A DNA stretch of 64,000 nucleotides from Papio anubis (taxonomy: Eukaryota; Chordata; Mammalia; Primates; Cercopithecidae): contig NC_044984.1 of NCBI RefSeq assembly GCF_008728515.1, positions 90,071,181 to 90,135,180 on the forward strand, given 5' to 3'. A model generated the notes under the pieces. It had not been told where the DNA came from and ran no database searches. It saw nothing but the letters and a program-made list of their open reading frames with translations. This document shows, in pieces, positions 11,019 through 21,689 of this stretch. Position 1 is the first letter of the stretch, and every line of letters starts with the position of its first letter. Both the position numbers and the translations under genes were made by a program.

Positions 11019-12314
11019 CTCCCTTCCTTTATGGAGGAAGAAATAGACAAAGAAAAGCTAGGAGGTAAGCAAGAAGTGAGTCTTCTTAAATGGAATCATA
11101 GGTGAGTTTGAGATTTACAGGAGAGGCTCAAACAGAGGTGATCTGGAGGACGCACTTGGGTCTAGAAAAAGACACAAGAACATTTGGCTGTCTGGACTGC
11201 GAAAGGAGTGAAGACTTCTCTTTACAATAACCATAAATAGTTATGGATGTGAATTTCTGAAGTTTAAGGAATAAAATATTCAGCAAAATCTCTGGGTCAC
11301 AGATGATTGCCTCCTTGCTCTGGAATAGCAATGCTTAATGTTGAGAAGCTTCAAACCTTTGAAATCTGTCATTGCCCAAAGCCTGAGAATAACTCACTAA
11401 ATCCCAGGTTGGCCTCCCTGTAGAATCAGCTTGCAGTTCATGACAAATAAGGCAGGGAGAGAATTTATAGAGTTAATTACTAGGCTTGGGTCTATTAAAT
11501 GTGCAAAGCACACATGCACGAGGCTGGAGCTTTGACATGAGTGGAGAGACTTGAATTCTTTCGCAGCTGGAATGTGCCGGAACTTCCCAAAGACTTGAAA
11601 GAATGCCTAGAATTTATTTTTTCTTTTATGGTCACTGTTATTTCTCACAGAGGCAAGTGAATCTTCCCAAGCTACCATGACGGGAGTCGAGGAGCCCCCA
11701 GCAGGCTTGTGGGGAACAAAGCCAGCCAGTGCTCCCCGGCTTGGGCGCGCAGGGATCCCTGACTTTCTCTCATGTGGGGGACGGACAGGAGCTGTTGTAA
11801 ATCTTTAAAGCCAACAGGAAAATTAATGAACACAGCACAGAGCAGGACCTTGTCAGCTCGGTAATGGCTGGTGAGAGGAAGAATTCTGCCGCTTCCTCGT
11901 GGGCATTAAGCATAACTCAAAAACTCCTGTTCTGTGGCCATTGGACACACTCCTGTTCTGTGGCAATTGTCCAATTATAACAGCCTTCTACTCTGGAGAA
12001 TTTAGTCATTGACTGCTTTCAGGTCACCTGGGGGAAAACAGTATTCAGTGCAATCAAGAGGATGGGGTCTCTTGTTTTCAATTTTCCTTTTAGTGATGGA
12101 AACGAAGTATTTCTCTCAATCCATTTAGGGCATTGAGCGCTCCCTAAAGAAGTCCTACAATGGAGAGAAAGAGCAGGGATTATTAGAGCAATCTTCCGAA
12201 GGCCCTCCCAGACTAGAACAGAGAGTGTAGAATGCAGAGTAGGGATTTTGTGTCGTGCGCTGCCATATCTCCAGAACCTAGACCTGGACCTATTGCACAG
12301 GAGGCTGACAAGAA
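11019..12314. other. Non-repetitive intergenic stretch
   Basis: No gene and no repeat recognised over about 1.3 kb, the longest such gap left of NTN4. It includes a GC-raised part at about 11680-11790. At 11925-11965 a short direct duplication occurs: CTCCTGTTCTGTGG appears twice, 26 bases apart. Confidence 0.45.
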
Positions 12315-12507
12315 ATAGGTGCTAAAGTAATGAATGAAGATCTGCAATCCAACAAATGACGCCGTTTGGGAGCTCCGAGCTTTAAAGCAGTATGATGTAG
12401 CTGCAGGAGCACACGGTGTGGAATCAGGCAGACATAGTGTTGTTGGATTGTAGATCTTCATTTGTTAATTTAGCAGCTATAGGTTCATTCATTAACTTAG
12501 CACCTAT
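12315..12507. repeat. Imperfect inverted repeat (hairpin), right arm inside a MIR
   Basis: Left arm 12315-12355 (ATAGGTGCTAAAGTAATG onward, ending CAATCCAACAA). Right arm 12440-12507 is its reverse complement: TTGTTGGATTG, then AGATCTTC, then TTAGCACCTAT. The right arm carries an extra tandem copy of its distal part (12461-12483). The loop is about 84 bp. Confidence 0.9.
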
Positions 12508-12680
12508 GGGTTTTGGCTCTGCTAGTTTGCTAGCCGTCTGGCCTAGGGCAAGTTACTTTACTCCCCTTACTCCCGTGGTCCTCATCTGTAAAATGAGATA
12601 ATAATCCCAACTTCAAAGTTGTTTCAAGGATTCCTTGAGATGATGATTGTGATGGTGTTTGACACTCTGAAAATGCTGAT
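12388..12680 (+). mobile_element. MIR (plus) interrupted by an inverted-duplication insert
   Basis: MIR text GCAGTATGATGTAG, GGAATCAGGCAGACATAG, then after about 70 foreign bases GGCAAGTTACTTTACTCC and CATCTGTAAAATGAGATAATAATCCC. Confidence 0.8.
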
Positions 12681-12800
12681 CCCAACACTATCTTTCCTTA
12701 AATCATATCAGTTCAGTAAGGAATTTTCATAATGAACTGTTCAGTGGGAGAGTTAGAAAGCGGAAGCATCTATTTATTGCCAAAAAAAATTTATAGATTA

Positions 12801-13013
12801 AGTTTGGGCAACAGAGGGAGAACTTGTATCTTCTTAAAAAAAAAAAAAAAAAAAAAATTCCGAGCCTGGTGACGAATGCCTGTAGTCCCAGCTACTCGGG
12901 AGGCTGAGGTGGGAGGATCACTTGAGCCAGCGGAGGTCCAGGCTGCAATGAGCCGTGATCTCATCACGGCATTCCAACCAGGATGATAGAGCAGCACCTT
13001 GTCTCAAAATAAA
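12801..13013 (+). mobile_element. 5'-truncated Alu (plus)
   Basis: Starts in the left arm (TTTGGGCAACAGAGG), has a long middle A-run, then a right arm ending CTTGTCTCAAAATAAA. Confidence 0.85.
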
Positions 13014-13180
13014 GGTGATAGTTTATAAATGTATTTATTCATTTATAGATTTGTAGATCACAAATTACGCTTCACGTTTTAAGGTCTTTATTGTTTTGTT
13101 TTTACACGTGTATTTTATTTTGTGTTTACAAAAGGAAAAGACATTTCATAAAGCTTTTGAATCCTGAAAAGTCAACTTTT

Positions 13181-13471
13181 ATTTTATTTTTATTTTTTGA
13201 GGCAGGGGCTCACTCTGTTGCCCAGGCTAGAGTTAGGTGGCGTAATCATGGTTCACTGCAGCCACGACCTCCCAGGCTCAAGCCATCCTCTTACCTCAAC
13301 CTCCCAAGTAGCTGGGACCATAGGTGCGTGGCACCATGCCCGGCTAACTTTTAAATTTTTTGGATTAATTAAGCGGGATCTCCCTATGTTACCCAGGCCA
13401 GTTTTGAAGTCCTAGGGTCAAGGGATCCTCCTGCCTCAGCCTCCCAAAGTGCTGGGATTATAGATGTGAGC
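13181..13471 (-). mobile_element. Alu (minus)
   Basis: Reverse Alu from ATTTTTTGAGGCAGGGGCTC, ending early at TTATAGATGTGAGCC. Confidence 0.93.
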
Positions 13472-14304
13472 CTGACCAATATGAGGCTTTAAACACGACT
13501 TCTCAAAGAGCCTTGGCCAGTTCTGGTAGATAATATCCTGGGGCAAGTGAAAACTTGGAGCGGCAGGTTGTTCCTAAACTTCCTCTTCTCTCCTGAAGCA
13601 TTTGGTAAAAACTATAAAATTTGGGGGCATGCAAATCAAGTGTACTTGTAAATATGGTTTGAAAAACTGCATTCACTATATTTTTTGCTTCCCACTGTTT
13701 AGTATAACATTTATCAGAGAGGCAGAGAACATGTGGATAAAAATATCCAGTTGTGTATTCTCAGTTAGTATCAAAAGCTAGGTCACCGAAGGTCACTGCC
13801 CAGCAAGTCTCCGTGTGTAAGAGAGTGTTGGTATGTAAGAGTGTTTCTGACGTTAAGGAATTCTGTTTGCTGTGATACGAGTTGTGTACATTTCCTTGAT
13901 TTTTCTCCCCATATGTAACCAAAAAAATGCTATCCTGGATTTTATTTTATTTCTCGTTCCCAGGAATGGGAAGGAAAAGTGTGGAGTCCATGTGGATTTC
14001 TCTTACTTTATTTGTGGCTTGAATCTACATTTCTGAGAGAGGGTAGGTGAAGCCACCCTCCATGTTTTCCTTTCCCAATGTCACTTCTTGTTCACCTTTC
14101 TCCTTACTTCTTAAGCCTCTGAGGGCTACAATGGGGTGTGTGTGCAGGACTGCCACTGCCTAAGGGAAAATTAGGAAGCTGCCTAGGCAGCCTGATTTAT
14201 GAGGCATTGAAAGGCACATCTGACCAAAAATATCTCCCCCACTGGCCTGCCAGCAGTGCCTGAAATACCTGTGATTAGAATCACCCATTAAAATGTTTTC
14301 TGCA
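13472..14304. other. Unassigned intergenic stretch
   Basis: No gene or clear repeat recognised. Confidence 0.4.
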
Positions 14305-14614
14305 GGCCGGGCATGGTGGCCCACGCCTGTAATCCCAGCACTTTGGGAAGCTGAGGTGGGCGGATCACCTGAGGTCAGGAGTTGGAGACCAGCCTGGCCC
14401 ACATGATGCAACTCCATCTCTACTAAAAATACAAAAATGAACTGGGCATGGTGGCAGGCGCCTGTAATACCAGCTACTTGGGAGACTGAGGTACGAGAAT
14501 TGCTTAAACCCTGGGGAGTGGAGGTTGCAGTGAGCTGAGGTCGCTCCACTGCACTCCAGCCCAGGTGACAGAGTGAGACTGTCTCGAAAAAAAAAAAAAA
14601 GGAAAAAGAAAAAG
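14305..14614 (+). mobile_element. Alu (plus)
   Basis: Full dimer from GGCCGGGCATGGTGGCCCA to an A-rich tail. Confidence 0.95.
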
Positions 14615-15185
14615 TTTGCAGACATGCCTGGCTTCTTTGGGTCATGAACACATTGTGTTAGGAGAAAATTGGGAAGTGGGGAAAATGGGAAAGAATTGCA
14701 TTAGAATGATTTATTTTATCTTATGAACCTGTCAATCTCTTGGTCAAGAGTAACATCTTGGTAAGTAAGTAGACTGTTTGAGGCTGGAGGGAAAGTCGGG
14801 AGTTGAGAGTTTTGTACAGCATCTTGGTGTGGACCCCGTGCAGGATGAAGTCGACAGGTAGCCGGGGAGAGATTGTCCAAAGTGGATTGAGGGGTAGAGA
14901 TAGCAAAGACAAATTTACATATTTCACAGGTCTGTTTAAGGCCAGGTTAGGAAGTAAGGGTACATAATTGCTGGAGGAATCCCCTTTCTGACTGACTTCA
15001 AGGAATTCTCTCTCACCAATTTTACAGGGCTGTTATGTGAGGTTCTTTCAGTTTTCCTTTTCCACCGTCTTCGTTTTTTGACCATAACAGGACTAATGAT
15101 TCTGTTATTCATAAAATAATATTTGTGACAAAGGTCAAGTAGATTTATATCCATGTGGATTTGTCGAGACCATTCTGTGAAAGTG
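14615..15185. other. Unassigned intergenic stretch
   Basis: No gene supported. Reverse-strand open frames (68 and 101 codons) show no recognisable homology. Confidence 0.4.
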
Positions 15186-15187
15186 TC

Positions 15188-15385
15188 CAGAGCAGTGCTC
15201 TCAAAGTCTTGTCTATTGACCACCTCTATCTGAGTTACCACTGGTGCTTATGAAAATGTCCCTCCCCAGGCCCCATCTAGACCTTTGGAAACAGACTCTC
15301 TGAGGCAGAGGCCTGGGTCTCTGCATTAAAAACAGCTGTCTGCCAGTTTTTTGCATATGATTTGAGATTCATTGATTTAAAGGCT
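15188..15385 (+). mobile_element. MER5A-like hAT-Charlie element
   Basis: Resembles MER5A from the terminal GCAGTGCTCTCAAAGT through CCCAGGCCCCATCTAGACC to GAGGCAGAGGCCTGGG. The right end is degraded. Confidence 0.75.
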
Positions 15386-15394
15386 TCAGTAGAG

Positions 15395-15635
15395 TACAGA
15401 AATTAAAAATATTGCTTCTAAAGGCAAGTAAATCAGGGTTCAAATCCTAGCTTTGCCTCTTACTAGCTTTGTGACCTTGGATGAATTATCTGACCACTCT
15501 GGCCCTCAGGTTTGGCCTGATAATATTTATAGGGCTATTACGTGAGGTCCAAGGAGAAAATACATGTGAGGTTTGGCATGGCACCTGACACATAACAAGA
15601 GCAAAAGTGATAACCATTACTGTCATGAGCATGTA
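15395..15635 (+). mobile_element. MIR (plus)
   Basis: CAGGGTTCAAATCCTAGC, CTCTTACTAGCTTTGTGACC and GGCATGGCACCTGACACATAA in consensus order. Confidence 0.88.
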
Positions 15636-15724
15636 TGTTGAAAACAACTTTTAGCAATGCTTACTGATATTCAATATTTTGTTGACCAGTTACTCTCTAA
15701 AGGGTAAACTAAATATTCCGTTTC

Positions 15725-16033
15725 AGATTGGGTGTGGTTGATCATGCCTGTAATCCCAGCACTTTGGGAGGCCAAGGCTGGTGGATCACTTGAGGCCAGG
15801 AGTTTGAGACCAGCCTGGCCAACGTGGTGAAACCCCACCTCTACTAAAAATACAAAAATTAGCCAGGTGCAGTGGCACTTGCCTGTAATCCCAGCTACTT
15901 GGGAGGCTGAGGCATGAGAATCACTTGCACTTGGGAGGTAGAGTCTGCAGTAAGCCAAGATCGCACCACTGTACTCCAGCCTGGGCAATAGAGCAAGACC
16001 CAGTCTAAAAAAAAATAAATAAATAAAATAAAA
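15725..16033 (+). mobile_element. Alu (plus)
   Basis: Full dimer from GATTGGGTGTGGTTGATCA to a (AAAT)n tail. Confidence 0.95.
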
Positions 16034-16295
16034 TTCAATTTTAGTATATGGTAAAAGTAATGGTTTTACCTAATTTCCTGGTTACCATTGTTTACAGTTT
16101 CTGTATTATTTCATCTTCTGTAGCTTTTCTGGCTCTTCAAACACAACTAACAGCAAGAGAGTTAGATGGAAAATTTTTGTAATAAATATTCAGAAATACC
16201 TTACATAAATCATGGTGTCTAGCAATGGAAGAATTGATTAACTGAATATATTCTACCTTGAAATATTCTGCATATTTTTGCTAGAACAAACTGCC

Positions 16296-16393
16296 CTTTA
16301 TTTTTATTTTTTAATTTGAGACAGAGTTTTGCTCTGTTGCCCAGGCTGGAGTGCAGTGGTGTCATCTTGGCTCACTGCAGCCTCCACCACCTG
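16296..16393 (-). mobile_element. Short 5'-truncated Alu (minus)
   Basis: Only about 98 bases of a reverse Alu. Flanking direct repeats CAAACTGCC at 16287-16295 and 16394-16402 show it inserted already truncated. Confidence 0.9.
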
Positions 16394-16734
16394 CAAACTG
16401 CCTTTTTCTAGATGTTGCTTTCCTTGATTCTCTTATATTGTTATCTTTTGTTTCCTGCCCCTATTTCCCTCCCCTTGGTTGACAAAGTGCCTACATTCTT
16501 TATTTTTTCCTATTTCCTTGTCTCTCTCTGGTGTAATTCCTTCTCATTCATCTTGTAAGCAGAATTTCTCTATACAACAAAGGTCAGAACTGACAGGACT
16601 GATTTGAAATGCTGTTGAATTTCATAGTTGCTCATTCAGGATCATTACTGATGCATGCAAAAGTAGACCTTCTGCTGAAATTGACCTCAGAAAACCAGAC
16701 CAAGAGGAAAAGGGCAAAGGTAAAGATGAGACTC

Positions 16735-17046
16735 TTGCTGGGCATCGGCTGATGCCTGTAATCCTAGCACTTTGGGAGGCCGAGGAGGGAGGATCACTTA
16801 AGCCCAGGAGTTCGAGACCAGCCTGGGCGACATAGCCAGAACCCAGTCTCTACAAATAATAATAAAAAAAATCAGCTGGGTGTGGTGGTACACATCCATC
16901 TGGGACCACAGGCTACTCAAGAGGCTGAGGCAAGGGGATTGCTCGAGCCCAGGAGGTTGAGGCTGCAGTGAGCTGTGATCACGCTACCACACTCCAGCCT
17001 GTGTGACAGAGTGAGACCTTGTCTCGAAAAAATTTAAAAAAAAAAG
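16735..17046 (+). mobile_element. Alu (plus)
   Basis: Full dimer from TTGCTGGGCATCGGCTGAT to AAAAATTTAAAAAAAAAAG. Confidence 0.94.
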
Positions 17047-17339
17047 AAGGGTCTCTTACTATTTCCATTTCCTCTTAATATAAATGACATTAGGCAGCAT
17101 TACTCTGATGGTGCTGTAACCACAGGAAAGAGTAGAAAATGACACAGCCGCACGGTGGCATGATAGAATACATTTACAATTTGGAGAGTGAAGAAAAAAA
17201 AAAAACTAGCAGAAAATGCTGATTTTCAATTCCCTTCCCTTAACTAAAGGAACAGGCATGAAGGAAAATGATGCAGTTGGCATCACCTCACGTGGACTCC
17301 TTTTGAATGCAAGAATGCCCTTTTAGGGGCTAAAATATG

Positions 17340-17572
17340 AACACTGTGAGTTAGAATGCATGGGTTCAAATTCAGACTTCACAATTATTATCTGACTGTC
17401 CTTGAACCCTTTAATCAGTCTCTCTGCACCTCTGTTTCTTCATCTAAGAAATGGGAATATAATAGCACGCACGCACTTCAGGGGTGGTTAGGAGCATAAA
17501 ATGGGGATAACTCCTGTAAAGCACTAAGAAAAGTGCCTTGCATGTAGTAAACTCTTAATTACTGCTTGCTAT
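17340..17572 (+). mobile_element. MIR (plus)
   Basis: GCATGGGTTCAAATTCAGAC, TTTCTTCATCTAAGAAATGGG and AAAGTGCCTTGCATGTAGTAA. Confidence 0.85.
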
Positions 17573-17585
17573 CATTGATATTGTC

Positions 17586-17862
17586 TTTTTTTTTTTTTTT
17601 TTGAGACAGCGTCTTGCTCTGTTGCCCAGGCTGGAGTATAGTGGCAAGATCATGGCTCACTGAAGCCTCGACCTCCTGAGCTCGAGTGATCCTCACCTCA
17701 GCTTCCTGAATAGCTAGGACTGACTATAGGCACACACCACCATGCCCTGCTAATTGTTTTATTTTTTTGGAGAGAAATGGTCTCACTCTGTTGCCCAGTC
17801 TGGTCTCGAACTCCTGAGCTCAAGCAGTCCTCCCACCTTGGCCTTCCAAAGTGCTGGGATTA
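17586..17862 (-). mobile_element. Alu (minus), missing its terminal bases
   Basis: Reverse Alu from poly(T)-GAGACAGCGTCTTGC to GTGCTGGGATTA; the usual GTGAGCCACC end is absent. Confidence 0.93.
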
Positions 17863-18181
17863 TTTTTTACTCACCAAGTTTGAAATCTTTAGTAGTATCC
17901 TAGCTGAGGAGGCATCCAGGGAGTTTCTGGACAGAATATTTAACTGATACTGTGAAAATCTGCTAACAGTGGTTGTTTTTCTTTCTGGGAAGCAGGGTTC
18001 CTTGTCTGGCTGCTGTTCCCTCTTGGTCACATGGGCACACTATGATTCAATCATTCCTAGTAAATCTTGGATTTAATAATAAATTCATTACTAATGATCA
18101 CACTTTGGAACATGGTCCCCTACCTGTAACATACTAAGAAACTAGAAATGTATTCGGCATTTACCAAAACACTCTTCTCTC

Positions 18182-18472
18182 TTTTTTTTTTTTTTTTTTG
18201 AGACAGGGTCTCATGCTGTAGCCCAGGCTGGAATGTAGTGTTACAATCACGGCCTTGATCTCCCAGACTCAAGCAATCCTCCCACCTCAGCCTCCTGTGT
18301 AGCTGGGATTGCAGGTGCACACCACCATGCCCAGCTAATTTTTTGTGTTTTTTGTAGAGATGAGGTCCTCCTACGTTGCCGAGGCTGGTCTCAAACTCTT
18401 GGGCTCAAGTGATCCGCCCACCTTGGCCTCAACAAGTACTGGCATTACAGGTGTGAGCCACCGCACCTGGCC
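18182..18472 (-). mobile_element. Alu (minus)
   Basis: Full reverse Alu. CCAAAACACTCT on the left and CCAAAACCCTCT on the right are the probable target-site duplication. Confidence 0.95.
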
Positions 18473-19592
18473 AAAACCCTCTCTTAATGGAACATACATC
18501 TCAGATTCTGGAAATATCTGTTACCCCGGGGCATATTTCTTTCTTTCTCGTGACTAACATTCTGCTTTTTTAATTATTCACATACATAAACTGACAAATA
18601 ATAAATCTGGGAATTTGTCATTAAAAAATGCATATTTCAAACACAATCAGTAATCCTCAAAAAGTAGAGACGTGTTTACATTTCTTTGGTGAAAGTGTAG
18701 GAACACAGGGACTTGGGAATCATTTTTAAAAAAATATTTTCAGCCAAATCATTTTCTGAGAGACTTAAAAAAAGAAACTGTCAGTCATTTGAGGTGCACC
18801 CTTTTGCTTCTATTCCATTTTTATCACACCAATCTCTCTTGCAAAATTGAGGTTATTCATAAATATTTCCCTTCCAAACTGTGGGAAATAAGATGTGAGT
18901 TTGGCCCTTTGATAAAGTTGGGTTCAGGGACTGCTTATCATTGAAACAATGAGCACAAAAGCAATTCAGTTCCGGGACTTCTCACAAAACTCAGCGGGCC
19001 AGGCAGTGCTCACTCTTGTTCTCAGGCATTCCAGGGGAGTGGCAGAGGGACGGCCAGCACGAGACGTTTTCAATGTTCTTTTTCCCACCCTTTAGAATTG
19101 GTAAGTCTCTGATCGTTTAGAAAAGGATTTGTTTTGCAAGAACCCAAAGTGTCCCCAAGAACTATGTTTACCCATAATAGGCCTTGCTCTCTGTTTAACA
19201 TAGCCAGATGGACACTGCTATTTGGCTCATGGTCATATCCCCATAGATTTGACCTCATTTAGAGGACACTATTAAAAGATCATCCTATTATTGAGAATTT
19301 CCATTGCATCAAATAGTAAATATTAGTAACATTCCTCTACAGGGAAAATGATGTAAGAAGAGGGCAAGACTGTGTTGACCTCAGGCAAATCACACGGATA
19401 GGTATGTGGCAATTATGAAACTCAGTGCTGCCTAATAAAGCCCAGTGGCACACAGAGTAAAGGTCCAGGGGCAGAGACTTTCCCAGTAGCTCTCGAAGGA
19501 AGTGTTCAGGTTCCACTGAAGTCATAGACGGAAGTCTTAATACCGAGGTGGTTATTTTGAAAGAGGCTAAGGAGGAGAAAGTGCATGTAGCA
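18473..19592. other. Non-repetitive intergenic stretch
   Basis: About 1.1 kb with no gene or recognised repeat. Confidence 0.4.
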
Positions 19593-19599
19593 GGATGGC

Positions 19600-19800
19600 A
19601 GGATGGGATGTTGGGATAATGGGATGATGGGATGATGGGATGTTGAGATGATGGGATGATAGGATGATGTGATGTTGGGATGTTGGGATGATGGGATGTT
19701 GGGATGATGGGATGTTGGGATGTTGGGATGATGGCATGTTGGCATGATGGCATGTTGGGATGATGGGATGATGGGATGTTGGGATGATGGCATGTTGGGG
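19600..19800 (+). repeat. Octamer minisatellite ATG(A/T)TGGG, about 24 units
   Basis: Tandem 8-bp units alternate irregularly between ATGATGGG and ATGTTGGG, with scattered single-base variants (ATGATGGC, ATGATAGG, ATGTTGAG). Because 8 is not a multiple of 3 and the minus-strand unit has no stop, all three reverse frames stay open and read an 8-residue His/Pro/Ile/Ser pattern. Those are not genes. Confidence 0.97.
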
Positions 19801-20168
19801 GCCAGGTCCACCTTCTTCTTTACATTTACAAAATGGGGAACATAAGGTTTCTTTCTTTTCCTTTTCCTTTTTTTTCCACTTTGGAAGCCAAATGATGCTC
19901 ATAGGAAATTTCAAACTCCACTGGAAGGCTGCAAGTGATTTGAAAATCAAGACCTTAAGAAACGATTCTAATAGTAACCTATCTTTTTGAATGTTGCTGG
20001 AAAAGGTACTTGAAAGAGCCATGAAGGAAGCAGATTCTAGTCATAGAGGACTGGGAAGACACTGGGACCCAACAATTTGGTAAACTAGACAAAGCTAAAC
20101 TTTCAGTTCTGAGTTTACTTGAACATACTTTAAAAACAATTGGTTGGTTAAATTTTGTTTTATAAAAT
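19801..20168. other. Unassigned intergenic stretch
   Basis: No gene or repeat recognised. Confidence 0.4.
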
Positions 20169-20176
20169 AAATTACA

Positions 20177-20470
20177 GGCCAAGTGCAGTAGCTCAAGCCT
20201 GTAATCCCAGCATTTTGGGAGGCCGGGGCAGGTGGATCTCCTGAGGTCAGGAGTTTGAGACCAACCTGGCCAACATGGTGAAACTCTGTCTCTACTAAAA
20301 ATACAAAAATTAGTCAGGCGTGGTGGCGGGTGCCTGTAATCCTAGATACTAGGGAGGCTGAGGCAGGAGAATTGCTTGAACCCGGGAGGCGAAAGTTGCA
20401 GTGAGCCGAGATCACGCCACTGCACTCCAGCCTGGGTGGAGTGAGACTCCATCTCAAAAAAAAAAAAAAA
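20177..20470 (+). mobile_element. Alu (plus)
   Basis: Full dimer. Perfect 8-bp direct repeats AAATTACA at 20169-20176 and 20471-20478. Confidence 0.96.
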
Positions 20471-20606
20471 AAATTACAAAAGTAGTACATGATTAGTGAA
20501 AGAAAGTCAAGCAATACGAATGTATGTAAAATAAGAAAGGAAAAATCTCCCTTCTTTGCCAGACAGGGACCAATACTGCTACAATCTGTCTCTCTTTCAG
20601 AACTTT

Positions 20607-20917
20607 TATTTGTATATTTGAGACAGGGTCTTATTCAGTCACCCAGGCTGGAATACAGTGGCATCATCATAGCTTGCTGTAACCTTGAATTCACTGTAAG
20701 CTTGAACTCCTATGCTCAAGATATCCTCCTGCCTCACCCTCCTGAGTAGCTGAAACTACAGGTGTGCACCATCATGCCTGGCTATCTTTTTTTTTTTTTT
20801 AAGAGATGGAGGTCTCATTCATTGCCCAGGCTGGTCCCAAACTCCTGGCCTTACGAGTCCTCCCATCTCAGCCTCTAAAAGTGCTATGATTGCAAGTGTG
20901 AGCCACCGTGCCTGGCC
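20607..20917 (-). mobile_element. Alu (minus) with perfect 15-bp TSD
   Basis: Diverged reverse Alu with an internal repeat near 20670-20710. The target-site duplication CTCTTTCAGAACTTT is perfect (20592-20606, 20918-20932). Confidence 0.96.
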
Positions 20918-20932
20918 CTCTTTCAGAACTTT

Positions 20933-21689
20933 AAAAACACTATATATACTATAAATGTGTTTTTGGGGTGGGGCTAATTTTGTATGTTCTGCAATTTTTT
21001 TAACTTAATGTTTTATGGACTTTTTTTACTCTTTTAAAAAAATTTCTACTCTTTTTAAAGTGGGTATTTGTTATTTTGAATAAAGTGAAATGGAAAATTC
21101 TGTAGCTGATGTATTTAAAATATTTTTCTTGGTATGCTATACTTACCAACATGTTTTATAAGTTGCTTCTAAATGATAACCATACTAGATAGTGGTCCAC
21201 CAACCAGGATAAGATAGGATAGGTAAGAAGCTAAGAGACATGCTCCAGGTGAAAAAGCAGATTTCTTAAGACTGCGTTTAGTATAATTCCAATTATATAA
21301 AACATATATATGTATGCACAGAAAACAGTCTACATTATAGACACCAGAGTGCTAATGGCTCTTATCCCAGGATGGCTGGAGTATAAATAATTTTTCCCGT
21401 TATCCTTTTTTGGTGTTTTCAACAATGAACATTTATTACTTTTAAAATTAGTTAAAATTAATGTAATATAAAAATCACAATTATCTGATGAAAAAAGTTT
21501 GTGTCTAAAGGCTACAGAAAATAAATCCACCTGAGTTAGCTTCCACTCCATTCCGAAACCCCAGAGTAACAGAGTAGAAGTCAGGCCTTCTTTCATGTTC
21601 TTAAATTAGTGAATTAGATTTAAGTTCCCTCATTATGAGAAGATAATCTTTAGCATCACTGAAAGAGTTAATCAAGAAATGAGACAAAA
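20933..21689. other. AT-rich stretch just downstream of NTN4
   Basis: No gene or clear repeat. It contains a second reverse-strand AATAAA (21432-21437) that could extend the NTN4 transcript. Confidence 0.4.

Noticed and set aside
14160..14651. 163-codon reverse frame
   Set aside because: Almost entirely an antisense Alu. The same applies to most frames containing strings such as PPPGFK, SSWDYR or SAGITGVSH throughout the window.
19337..20022. Three overlapping reverse frames of 101-151 codons rich in His, Pro, Ile and Ser
   Set aside because: They are by-products of the 8-bp minisatellite, which has no stop in any reverse frame; there is no start, splice or homology support.
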